Shown here piece after piece: positions 49,301 to 56,790 of a stretch of DNA of 64,000 nucleotides (its first letter is position 1; each line of letters begins with the position of its first letter). Below the pieces are notes generated by a model. That model was not told the origin of the DNA. It saw only the letters and a program-made list of their open reading frames with translations, and did not search any database. Position numbers and translations under genes: made by a program. Source of the DNA: Brevibacillus sp. DP1.3A (lineage in GTDB: Bacteria > Bacillota > Bacilli > Brevibacillales > Brevibacillaceae); the NCBI RefSeq assembly GCF_013284245.2, contig NZ_CP085876.1:2339001-2403000 (forward strand), given 5' to 3'.

Positions 49301-50692
49301 ATTGATGTGGAAGACATTCAATATATCGAGGCACACGGAACCGCGACCAAATTAGGGGACCCTGTTGAGATTCATGCACTGAGTGAATCTTTCCGCCAAT
49401 TCACGCCGAAGAAACGATTCTGCGCAATTGGTTCTTTGAAAGCCAATATCGGGCATACCACAGCAGCGGCTGGGGTGTTGAGTGTCATCAAGGTTTTACT
49501 CAGCATGAAAAACAAGAAGATGGCCCCTTCGATCCATTTTGTCAAAGAGAATGAACACATTGATTTTGAAAACAGCCCTGTTTATGTGAATACCAAGCTG
49601 CAAGATTGGCAGACCAATTCCAAAGGCTCTCGCTTGGCTGCGGTCAGCTCTTTTGGCTTCAGCGGCACCAATGCTCATCTGGTGATCGAAGAGTTTGATA
49701 GAAGCAAGGCCAGATCCGCTGCTCCTGTTAAGGGTCAAGAGATAGCAACGGGAGTCTTCGTGCTGTCAGCTGAATCACGTGAACAATTGATGGCCTATGC
49801 CAAGAAAACAAAGGCATTTGTAGAGAATCATCATGATGTGAAACTGGCAGATTTCCTTTATACCTATCAGATTGCAAGGGAATCGATGTCTCATCGAGTA
49901 GCAATCGTGGTCGACAGTAAGGAACAGCTGATTGCGCAGTTAGAGCAATTCATACAAAGTAATGGGGCGAAAACGGCTGATCTCTTTATCGGAGAAATAA
50001 ACAAAACGGGCGGAATCAAGATCGGCGATACCGAAGAGGGAAGGGATTTTATCCGCAATCTCGCTCTGAACAAGAAGATCAAAAAGCTGGCGGAGCTATG
50101 GGTTCATGGTAACGAAATAGAGTGGGGAGCTCTCTATCCAAAAGGAATGGTGAGCCGTCTATCAGGTCTGCCAAGCTATCCTTTTGCCGAGGAACGATAC
50201 CGTTTACCCAAAGTTGTCGTAGGCAACCGTCCCCATCAAGAAGCGGCCGCGACCTCCGAACTGACAGCAGAAAAACATGAACAGAGAGTAGCAGACATAG
50301 CCAACTCAACTGAGGTAACCCCTGATCAGGCGGAAGAAGCTGATGTGAGGGAGACAGAAATCCAAAGCTCCGTTACCCATCATGATGTTATACATGCTGA
50401 TGATGACGATACACCACGTAACGAACTAGTGAGAAAAATTGCTGCTGCTTGGGAAGAGGTACTTGGGGTGAAAAAGGTTAACATCCACAAAAACTTCCAA
50501 GACCTGGGCGGCGATTCAATCATGGCCACTCAGATTATTTCCAGATTGAAGAATAGCTTTCCGGTTGATTTGAATTTAGACAATCTCTTTTCGGCGCCAA
50601 CCGTTGCAGGAATGGCGGAGCTGATTGAAGAGGAACTGATTGCTGTTATTGATGAACTTCCAGAAGAGGCGATTTTGGAGCTATTAAGCTGA
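43325..50692 (+). CDS. Megasynthase D: trans-AT PKS, MT-ACP / KS0-OMT-ACP-ACP / KS-PCP
   Basis: 2455 residues. The N-terminal C-methyltransferase (about 1-380; LEIGAGTGGTS from 173, then YTDLS) and ACP (Ser430 in GMDSI) complete the module begun at the end of C. KS1 (533-960) keeps Cys704 but has EASAYGS for EAHGTGT (Ser839 at the His), so it is a KS0. It is followed by an O-methyltransferase-type domain (about 1140-1415) with a CPFERKIPGFS entry motif and SAM motif LDFGCGHGTD near 1221, then two tandem ACPs (Ser1509 and Ser1627, both in GIGSLNAV). KS2 (from 1710) is complete (Cys1869 in NTACSSS, HGTAT near 2004, NIGH) and has no reductive domain. It ends in a PCP-like carrier (Ser2398 in GGDSI) and an acidic helical tail suited to docking with NRPS E. 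Predicted chemistry: alpha-methylation, O-methylation of the neighbouring beta-hydroxyl without extension, then one extension left as beta-keto. Confidence 0.94.
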   Translation: MNKMDELLLKLLWGQMQSLGCFTEKNQELSDLKRKSGLLDLYDMWLEETASVLARNDYLVYDSATSTVIDTAPISSTAVWQEWEQEKEVWLKNSDTNAQVKLVEATLRALPQILTGKVRATEVIFPNSSMELVEKVYKNNTVSDYFNEVLADTVVAFVEEQLNQDSAARIRILEIGAGTGGTSAVVFQKLKAYEEHIQEYCYTDLSKAFFMHAEKEYGPSNPYLTYQIFNVEESVTGQGMDLGRYDIVIAANVLHATKNIRQTVRNAKAVLKKNGLLLLNEMSKNTIFLHLTFGLLEGWWLYEDPELRLSGCPGLSSSTWQRVLEEEGFQSVFFPSEEAHVMGQQIIVTESDGVIRQQQRQQPKPKPNIHAEQPKAKRVNIPSAPKERAIEDVLREKSTEYIKQRIAETLKMPSNRMDASEPLEAYGMDSIFSVQLINQFRKIFGETISGTLFFEYQTVADLVEHLLETQREALISLTGLDDHKQEQELNRTEDHVEFAPLPKTEGKRNRGKMRAFASSAHSEMTASKPTSSGKIAIIGMSGRFAQANNLDEFWENLLHAKKSISEIPEKRWDWTAYYHPNREEAISQGKSYSKWGAFLEEFDQFDPLFFQMTPREAENIDPQERLYLEECWKALEDAGYASSKMSTELRKRTGVFGGITKQGFHLYSTETTHHFPTTSYSSMVNRASYYLNLQGPSMPIDTMCSSALVAIHEACEYIRNGKGSMAIAGGVNLYTHPLTYFGLTVGQLISHTSDSAAFGNGGIGFVPGEGVGVVVLKDYDQAVHDRDHIYAVIRGTAVNHKGKANSYMTPSPIPIADVMEEALGESGLDPRSISYLEASAYGSDIVDAVEMTAVTKAFHNRQGAEGDYRLGSVKPNIGHCESASGMSQLMKVILSLQHQTLVPTLIPDELNPNIHFDQLPFQLQREVSEWKQVTVDGQTVPRRAGITSFGGGGVNAHLIVEEYNHNPSSRRVNDSEPELFVFSAKNKERLQEYIHRWIGYLHRNQHIEIANTAYTLQIGREEMPCRLAVITKSQTELYQQLERWLEHQEETEHCFFGDLKENKELMSDRVTRAIESKDVGELAKLWVLGNPILWQKLHKGKELSRVAKLPTYPFKRRTCWIERNQTNRSRRETSMTSAHPEFENKAVEIYTYSANSSEAEFSEDYLTVCPFERKIPGFSMSRVILNPEKYPLEREMVREKQVEMRQVLFCKENFSRVQKVLDFGCGHGTDVIQIAELYPHMETHGFTITKAQAELGNQRIAQKNLGARAKIFNKDSSKDAFPALYDIIVGIEVSFHIRNKHGLFQNISSSLNEEGTVLLIDYIANTRGPIVDQNVEVSIPTVQEWSELLAEHQLVIDEIIDVSPQIANALHDPDVDQYIKHLPKAVQDLYINTVNQSISLERGWISYCLFKLKKAPHLAYTKRCEWNASKISKKRPYPEALAEMVNSGYIPYPKQQMRTLPHPNQHDHSFHWNRETIKESLVEAFAAVLGLQPEELEEVETLKDIGIGSLNAVALSEMINSKFNLKLPTSVVFEHNTLDSLASYIASHLQQDEPSQLHASKPFVSDAQNQLIASEYSGRKRNLSTDQSIPDRTEIKASLIEVFSTVLGLRQEDLEDVESLKELGIGSLNAVQLSEAINSKFYLKLPTSVVFEHNTLEALASYIATHLPERQPAQTESFNQNHGNLEEKPAYTERVSTRNIAYEPTKAASDDIVIIGISCRTAGAKGQDEFWELVSQGKDCIREVTNPDWRAFFKENALGDIPIKYGAMEEIEYFDPAFFKISPTEAQSMDVTQRILLQESYKALEDAGYTPSMLRGQPVGTVIGAMAGMTVEQDFSHFGMLGSDTSILASRIAYFLDLKGPALAVNTACSSSLVAIDIASQKLKTEEVDLAIAGGITIYSHPAPFISMSNARMLSPTGECRPFDNGANGIVVGDGVGVVILKRLQDALRDNDSIYGVIRGSGTNQDGRTLGITVPSFQAQSDLQKSIYAKKQIDVEDIQYIEAHGTATKLGDPVEIHALSESFRQFTPKKRFCAIGSLKANIGHTTAAAGVLSVIKVLLSMKNKKMAPSIHFVKENEHIDFENSPVYVNTKLQDWQTNSKGSRLAAVSSFGFSGTNAHLVIEEFDRSKARSAAPVKGQEIATGVFVLSAESREQLMAYAKKTKAFVENHHDVKLADFLYTYQIARESMSHRVAIVVDSKEQLIAQLEQFIQSNGAKTADLFIGEINKTGGIKIGDTEEGRDFIRNLALNKKIKKLAELWVHGNEIEWGALYPKGMVSRLSGLPSYPFAEERYRLPKVVVGNRPHQEAAATSELTAEKHEQRVADIANSTEVTPDQAEEADVRETEIQSSVTHHDVIHADDDDTPRNELVRKIAAAWEEVLGVKKVNIHKNFQDLGGDSIMATQIISRLKNSFPVDLNLDNLFSAPTVAGMAELIEEELIAVIDELPEEAILELLS
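44921..46220 (+). other. KS0 domain in D feeding an O-methyltransferase
   Basis: Cys (codon 45434) and NIGH are present, but the HGTGT region is SAYGSD with Ser at the catalytic His (codon 45839). KS0-OMT-ACP modules are known in trans-AT systems as non-elongating modification modules, which fits the following domain. Confidence 0.87.
47750..48330 (+). repeat. Tandem duplicated ACP domains in D
   Basis: Two ACPs of about 75 residues lie about 355 bases apart (Ser codons 47849 and 48203). They share GIGSLNAV, LKLPTSVVFEHNTL and most other residues. Both have Gly in place of the usual Asp before the Ser but should be functional. Doublet ACPs are common in trans-AT PKSs and usually raise throughput. 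Confidence 0.88.
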
Positions 50693-50733
50693 TGAATTCA
50701 CCTAGAAGTAAGGCAGCAGAATCAACATGTGGG

Positions 50734-50749
50734 AAGGAGCAATCCGATG
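50734..50749 (+). promoter_or_regulatory. RBS deciding the ATG start of E
   Basis: AAGGAG at 50734-50739 lies seven bases before the ATG at 50747. The in-frame GTG at 50729 lies upstream of this RBS and is less likely. The 54-base gap after D shows no other feature. Confidence 0.75.
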
Positions 50750-53700
50750 TTCAATGATAAGGAATCAGCTAAATCAAGAGATGAGATACTTGCCGAGAGC
50801 AAATCGAAGCTTTCCGAGAAGAAACTGGCATTGCTGGAGAAGCTGAAAGGCTCAAAACTGGAGACGAAAAAGACTGGGATTCCGCGGCGTTCAAGAGAGG
50901 GCTTCGTGCCCCTCTCTTTTGCCCAGCAGAGACTATGGTTTTTAGACCAGTTGGTACCAAACAGTCCTGCTTATAATGTGGTGGCTGCCTTCCATCTATC
51001 GGGTGAGCTTCACACAAACATCATGGAGCGGTGCGTTAATGAGATAGTGAAGCGCCATGAAGCCCTGCGAACCACCTTTCAAGTCGCAAATGGAGAGCCG
51101 TATCAGCTAATTGCTCCTGCCTTGCAAATTCCTTTTCCCATCGTCGATCTTACAGGACATCCCGAGGGTGAGAGGGAGGAAGAGTTTCGCCGACTCGCTA
51201 AAGAGGAAAGCATGTATGTTTTCGATCTAACTAAGGGACCCTTGTTGCGTGTTACTTTATTCAAACTTGGCGAGGATTTGAATATTCTACTTTTGAACGT
51301 TCACCATATCATCATTGACGGATGGTCAGTCGGGGTTTTCTTCAGAGAAATGGTTCTGCTTTATCAGGCCTATCTCGCGGGTAAGCCTTCCCCATTGCCT
51401 GAGCTTCCGATCCAGTATGCTGATTTTTCAAGCTGGCAGCGGGAGTGGCTTCAAGGAGAAGTGCTGGAGAAACAGCTTTCTTACTGGAGAGAAACCCTTG
51501 GAAAAGATAGTAGCGTGTTAGAGCTGCCAGTAGACCGTACAAGACCGCCTATCCAAACGTTTCAAGGAGGGAGCCTAAAACTACAAATTCCCTCTTCCCT
51601 TTCACATGCCATAAAAGCGCTGTGCGAGCAAGAAAATGCCACGCTGTATATGGTCATGATCACCGCGTTAAAGATATTGTTGCACCGTTACAGCGGGCAA
51701 AATGATATCCGGGTGGGAGTGCCCGTAGCGAACCGCAACCGCGTGGAAATGGAGAATCTGGTCGGCTTTTTTGTAAATACGTTGGTCCTCAAAACAGATG
51801 TTTCCGGCAATCGTAGCTTTAGAGAGCTGTTGTCACGTGTGAGAGAAACGGCGAACAGCGCATACAGGCATCAAGATGTACCGTTTGAACGACTAGTGGA
51901 TGAATTGCAGCCTGAGCGTAATATGAGTCAAAATCCACTGTTTGAAGTCTGCTTTGTGTTGCAGAACTTTCCTATGCCGAAAAAATCGGACATGTCTGCA
52001 TTAGGCTTTTCCTTGGTCAAATTTGAAGAGTTCCGTAACAACACATCCAAGTTTGACCTCTGGATTCAGGTTGTAGAAAAAGGGGATATCCTTGACCTAG
52101 ACGTTGAGTTCAACTCCGATATTTTTAATGAATCGACAATCAGTCGCCTGTTAGAAAGCTTTACAATCGTGCTGGCAAGCATTGTTGCGAATCCGAACAA
52201 GCCGATTTCAGATTTGCCGATTTTGACCGCTGCTGAAGAGCAAAAGCTGTTGGTTGAATGGAACGATACGAAGACGTACTACCCACAGCAAGATAGGTGC
52301 CTTCATGAAATGATCGAAGCGCAGGCTGCCAAAACACCAGATGCGCCAGCCGTTATTTTTGAAGAGGCGCAACTCACTTACAAGGAATTGGATCAACGGG
52401 CGAATCAACTGGCTAACTATCTCCGAAAACAGGGCGTAAGAGCGGAAACGCTTGTGGGCATTTATATGGAGCGCTCCTTTGAGATGGTCATTGGGCTGTT
52501 AGGTATCCTCAAAGCAGGCGGCGCCTACGTTCCCCTAGATCCAAGCTATCCGCAAGATCGGGTTGCCTTTATGATCACGGATGCGAATCCTTCTTTCCTC
52601 TTGACTGCGGAAGGGCTGAAGAACACGCTCCCTGAATACGATGGACAACTAATTTGCCTCGATTCAGATTGGGAGACAATCAGCATGGAGAGCCATGTGG
52701 CGCCTGCAAGCGGAGTCAACAGCGACAATTTGGCGTACATGATTTACACCTCAGGTTCTACTGGTAAGCCAAAAGGTGCGATGAATGCTCATCGCGGTAT
52801 CGTCAACAGACTTTTATGGATGCAGGAACAATATCAGCTGAATGAAACCGATCGGGTAATGCAAAAGACGCCTTTCAGCTTTGATGTGTCAGTATGGGAA
52901 TTTTTCTGGCCGTTAATGACGGGCGCCTGCATGGTAGTAGCTCGTCCAGAAGGTCACAAAGATACAACATATCTGGCCCGTCTGATCAAAAAAGAGAAAA
53001 TCACCACCATGCACTTTGTTCCTTCGATGCTTCAAGTATTCCTGGAGGAGACGGAAATTAGCGGCTGCGAAACGCTGCGACGAGTCATTTGCAGTGGGGA
53101 AGCCTTATCTTATTCAACGCAGGAGCGCTTTTTCGAGTGTCTCGATGCGGAATTGCACAACCTTTATGGTCCTACAGAAGCGGCGATTGATGTCACGTAC
53201 TGGGTATGTCAAAAAGGAAGCAAGCTTAGATCCGTGCCGATTGGACGTCCTGTGGCGAACACCCAAATCTATCTGTTAGACGAGCACTTGAATCCTGTTC
53301 CCGTCGGTGTTGCTGGAGAGCTACACATCGGTGGTGTGCAACTGGCTCGCGGATACTATAACCGACCTGAGCTGACAGAAGAAAAATTCATCCCTGATCC
53401 ATTCAGCAATAAAGAGGGAGCACGCCTTTATAAAACAGGTGACTTGGCACGTTACATGTCGGATGGAACAATCGAGTATCTGGGCCGAATTGATTTTATG
53501 GTCAAATTAAGAGGGTTCCGTATCGAGTTGGGTGAGATTGAAGCTGTATTAGATGAACATCCACATGTACAAAAAGCGGCTGTGATCGTTCATGAATCCG
53601 AGCAGAGACCAGGGCATAAGCAGTTGGTATCTTATATCGTGCCAGATTCACAGTCCAAGGAAAAATTGAAAAAGGCAACAGTAGAAGAAGCACTTCCTGC

Positions 53701-56700
53701 GGAACAGGTATCAGAATGGCAGGATGTCTTTGATAAAGCCTATGATGATGAAAATAAATATGAGGCCGATTTCAACATTACCAGCTGGAACAGCAGTTAT
53801 ACGGGTCAGCCTCTTTTAGCGGAAGAAATGCGTGAATGGGTCAATTCGACGGTTGATCGTATCCTTGCCTTGCAACCGAAAAAGGTACTCGAAATCGGGT
53901 GCGGTACAGGGCTGTTGTTATCCCGAATTGCGCCTCATTGTGAACAATATTGGGGAACGGATTTTTCGTCGATGGCGTTGGATTATATTACTGCGAATCT
54001 GATCAACCAAAGAGAGGATTTATCCAATGTCACCCTGCGTAAGAGCTATGCGGATGATTTTAGTGGACTAAAGGGACAGAAGTTCGATGTGATCGTGCTC
54101 AACTCTGTCGTGCAGTATTTCCCAGATGCGAGCTACCTGTTGGATGTGCTGAAAAAGGCCATAAACGCCATGAATGACAAAGGAGCAATCTTTGTCGGTG
54201 ATGTTCGTAATCTCTCTTTACTGCAAACCTTCCTTACTGAGGTGGAGATGGAAAAGTCACCAGCGACGTTGACCACCGATCAATTGCAGCGCCGCGTGCA
54301 GAAGCGAATGAGACAAGAGCAGGAGCTGGTTATAGACCCAGCCTTTTTCTATGCGCTTCAAGAGCAGCTGCATCAAATCAGCCATGTAGAAATCAAGTTG
54401 AAACGTGGAAGTCATCCTAATGAATTAACTCGCTATCGTTATGATGTGGTTCTTCATCTCGGCAAAAAAGTGCAGCCAATAGAGGACTTTTCATGGCTGG
54501 ATTGGCATGAGGAGCGATTCCAAAATATTGATGGACTTCGTCAAATCATGACCAAGTATAAACCGCAAATCTTAGGTCTTACGAATATCCCTAATCTGCG
54601 GTTGGACAGGGCGAATCGATACCAGTCATTGCTTGCTGACAGAGATGTTCTCAAAACGGTGGAAGAACTGAGAACGGATCAGAACCATCCAGGCACTGGA
54701 ATAGACCCTGAAGACCTTTGGAAGTTGGGGGCTGAGCTTCGATACAGTGTGGATATCGCTTGGATGGGTGATAGAGAAGATGGCAACTATGAAGCTGTGC
54801 TCAGACCTGAGCATTTACTCGAAAAAAGACAGCGTAACACAGTGGTCACCGCGTGGCACCGTCCAGCGAAAAACTACCAGCCGATCGAAACGTATGCGAA
54901 CGATCCTTTGACAGACAGAGTTGCTCGCCAGTTCATTCCAGAGCTGCGCAGTTATTTACGGGATAAGCTGCCAGATTACATGGTTCCGTCTATCTTTGAG
55001 TTTATCAAGGAAATGCCAGTGAACATGAATGGAAAATTGGATCGCAAAGCGCTTCCTACGCCGCTTATGGAAGTGCCAGAGATGGAGGGAGATTTTGTAC
55101 CACCGACGACGGAGACGGAAAAAATTCTTGCCGATGTCTGGGCTGAAATACTGGGCTTGGATAAGGTTGGCATACATAATAGCTTCTTCGGATTAGGTGG
55201 CGACTCCATTCATACCATTCGAGTGGTTGCGAGAGCAAAACAACACGGTTTGGAATTAACTCCACAGCAAATTTTCCAATTCCAGACCATAGCTGAACTG
55301 GCAGAGGTTGCAGGTGAGGCTTCCACCCAAAATGCGAAGCGAACGACAACAGTAGTAGAGTTACCAACTCTTGAGAAACATCAGCTGGATAGCATAAAAG
55401 TAGACAATCCATACATGGAGGATGTATATCCGCTGACGATTATGCAAGAGAATATGCTTTATCGATACAAGCATCATCCAGAGCCTGGTTTGAATGTGGT
55501 TCATCATGCTTTTCGCATAGAGGGAGGCCCTTTCCACGTATCTGCTTTTGAGCAGGCATGGCAGCATCTCATCCAACAATTCCCTGCATTGCGAACCTCC
55601 TTCATCTGGGAAGAGCTGGATGAACCGATGCAGATCGTGCATGAGAAAGTGGATATCCACATCAAACAGGAAGATTGGCGTGGCATTCCGGAAGAAAATC
55701 AACATGAACAATTGCAATCCTATATTCAAAAGCTGAGACAACAAGGATTTGTGATGGGCCAAGCACCACATGCGCATCTTGCTCTGCTTCAAGTAGGAGA
55801 GGATGTCTACTACTTTATTTATGTCTTCAACCTGATGTTGCAGGATGGCTGGAGCTATACGTTGATCGTTAAGAGACTATTCGAATATTATCAAGCGTTT
55901 TCCCAAGGGAAGGCGATTGATATTGTTCCTGTATATCCTTACCGGGATTATGTTGCGCTACAAAAACAGCAGGACTTAACAGATGCCGAGCTGTTTTGGA
56001 AGAAGAATCTGAATGGAATGACCAGCTCCACTCTTGAATGGGCGCAAACGAGCAGGAATAATATTTCTGCCGAAGAGTCTCCCTATTCTCAAGAAAGGTT
56101 CATCGTATCGCCAGAAGTCTCCGCGGCGTTGTTATCCTTGTCCAAAAAGTACCATCTGACGCCATATACATTGGTACAAGGGGCTTGGGCATTGCTGCTC
56201 CATCATTACAGCGGCAAGGAAGACGTTGTATTTGGTACGATCTTTTCCGGCCGCAGCATAGCGATGATGGAAGTCGAGCATTCTGTCGGGCTTTTCTTCA
56301 ATATTCTGCCCATTCGCGTGAGCATCGAGCAAAACATGAGGTTCTTGTCTTGGCTCCAAAACATGCAGTCCAAGGTAGTAGAGACGAGTCAGTACGAATA
56401 CACGCCACTGAAAAATATATACGAGTGGTGCGATATTCCACGAGATCGTCTTTTATTTGACAGCTATCTGGTAAGCGAACAGCTCCCAGATTTCTCTTCT
56501 GTCTTTAGAGGTTTTAATGATGTCCTCGGAGCTACCATCTATGATTCCATCGCTCAGACGGAGCATCCATTACGAGTGGAAATCCTTTTCTATGAACAAG
56601 TGCTAGTCCTGCATATCAACTATTATCGACGTTTCTTCAACGATAAGGAGATTAGCAGTATGTTGCAGCACTTGAATGATCTTTTAGAAGGATTGGTAGC

Positions 56701-56761
56701 AAACCCAGAGCAAAAGGTAAGCGAGCTAGTCCAAGTTATAAAGTATCATCCCCAACACTAA
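50747..56761 (+). CDS. Megasynthase E: terminal NRPS module, C-A(Ser)-NMT-PCP-C-like
   Basis: 2004 residues. A helical N-terminal segment (about 1-45, with LSEKKLALLEKL) precedes a C domain (second His 187 in HHIIIDG). The A domain (about 500-1440; YTSGSTGKPKG near 667) has specificity residues D-V-W-H-I-S-L-I-D-K by alignment to GrsA, a close match to the serine code. A methyltransferase is embedded late in the A domain (about 985-1340; LEIGCGTG near 1048), the usual place for N-methyltransferases, so N-methyl-serine is the predicted residue. A PCP (Ser1487 in GGDSI) and a second C-like domain (about 1552-2004) follow. In the latter HHxxxDG reads NLMLQDG, so both His are lost (Asn1695, Leu1696); it is unlikely to form a bond by the usual mechanism. 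No thioesterase, reductase or R domain follows, so release is unexplained. D supplies a beta-keto chain upstream. Confidence 0.94.
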   Translation: MFNDKESAKSRDEILAESKSKLSEKKLALLEKLKGSKLETKKTGIPRRSREGFVPLSFAQQRLWFLDQLVPNSPAYNVVAAFHLSGELHTNIMERCVNEIVKRHEALRTTFQVANGEPYQLIAPALQIPFPIVDLTGHPEGEREEEFRRLAKEESMYVFDLTKGPLLRVTLFKLGEDLNILLLNVHHIIIDGWSVGVFFREMVLLYQAYLAGKPSPLPELPIQYADFSSWQREWLQGEVLEKQLSYWRETLGKDSSVLELPVDRTRPPIQTFQGGSLKLQIPSSLSHAIKALCEQENATLYMVMITALKILLHRYSGQNDIRVGVPVANRNRVEMENLVGFFVNTLVLKTDVSGNRSFRELLSRVRETANSAYRHQDVPFERLVDELQPERNMSQNPLFEVCFVLQNFPMPKKSDMSALGFSLVKFEEFRNNTSKFDLWIQVVEKGDILDLDVEFNSDIFNESTISRLLESFTIVLASIVANPNKPISDLPILTAAEEQKLLVEWNDTKTYYPQQDRCLHEMIEAQAAKTPDAPAVIFEEAQLTYKELDQRANQLANYLRKQGVRAETLVGIYMERSFEMVIGLLGILKAGGAYVPLDPSYPQDRVAFMITDANPSFLLTAEGLKNTLPEYDGQLICLDSDWETISMESHVAPASGVNSDNLAYMIYTSGSTGKPKGAMNAHRGIVNRLLWMQEQYQLNETDRVMQKTPFSFDVSVWEFFWPLMTGACMVVARPEGHKDTTYLARLIKKEKITTMHFVPSMLQVFLEETEISGCETLRRVICSGEALSYSTQERFFECLDAELHNLYGPTEAAIDVTYWVCQKGSKLRSVPIGRPVANTQIYLLDEHLNPVPVGVAGELHIGGVQLARGYYNRPELTEEKFIPDPFSNKEGARLYKTGDLARYMSDGTIEYLGRIDFMVKLRGFRIELGEIEAVLDEHPHVQKAAVIVHESEQRPGHKQLVSYIVPDSQSKEKLKKATVEEALPAEQVSEWQDVFDKAYDDENKYEADFNITSWNSSYTGQPLLAEEMREWVNSTVDRILALQPKKVLEIGCGTGLLLSRIAPHCEQYWGTDFSSMALDYITANLINQREDLSNVTLRKSYADDFSGLKGQKFDVIVLNSVVQYFPDASYLLDVLKKAINAMNDKGAIFVGDVRNLSLLQTFLTEVEMEKSPATLTTDQLQRRVQKRMRQEQELVIDPAFFYALQEQLHQISHVEIKLKRGSHPNELTRYRYDVVLHLGKKVQPIEDFSWLDWHEERFQNIDGLRQIMTKYKPQILGLTNIPNLRLDRANRYQSLLADRDVLKTVEELRTDQNHPGTGIDPEDLWKLGAELRYSVDIAWMGDREDGNYEAVLRPEHLLEKRQRNTVVTAWHRPAKNYQPIETYANDPLTDRVARQFIPELRSYLRDKLPDYMVPSIFEFIKEMPVNMNGKLDRKALPTPLMEVPEMEGDFVPPTTETEKILADVWAEILGLDKVGIHNSFFGLGGDSIHTIRVVARAKQHGLELTPQQIFQFQTIAELAEVAGEASTQNAKRTTTVVELPTLEKHQLDSIKVDNPYMEDVYPLTIMQENMLYRYKHHPEPGLNVVHHAFRIEGGPFHVSAFEQAWQHLIQQFPALRTSFIWEELDEPMQIVHEKVDIHIKQEDWRGIPEENQHEQLQSYIQKLRQQGFVMGQAPHAHLALLQVGEDVYYFIYVFNLMLQDGWSYTLIVKRLFEYYQAFSQGKAIDIVPVYPYRDYVALQKQQDLTDAELFWKKNLNGMTSSTLEWAQTSRNNISAEESPYSQERFIVSPEVSAALLSLSKKYHLTPYTLVQGAWALLLHHYSGKEDVVFGTIFSGRSIAMMEVEHSVGLFFNILPIRVSIEQNMRFLSWLQNMQSKVVETSQYEYTPLKNIYEWCDIPRDRLLFDSYLVSEQLPDFSSVFRGFNDVLGATIYDSIAQTEHPLRVEILFYEQVLVLHINYYRRFFNDKEISSMLQHLNDLLEGLVANPEQKVSELVQVIKYHPQH

Positions 56762-56773
56762 ATTTGCGAACAA

Positions 56774-56790
56774 GAGGAGAGGTTAGTATG
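56774..56790 (+). promoter_or_regulatory. RBS deciding the ATG start of the amidotransferase
   Basis: GAGGAG at 56774-56779 is eight bases before the ATG at 56788. This start is also required by function, because the catalytic Cys must be residue 2 and become N-terminal after Met removal. An upstream in-frame TTG at 56764 would bury it. Confidence 0.85.

Noticed and set aside
1-56761. In-cis acyltransferase, enoylreductase or thioesterase domains
   Set aside because: I looked for GHSxG-type AT/TE motifs and ER-type nucleotide-binding motifs after each KS and at the protein ends and saw none; the line is trans-AT.
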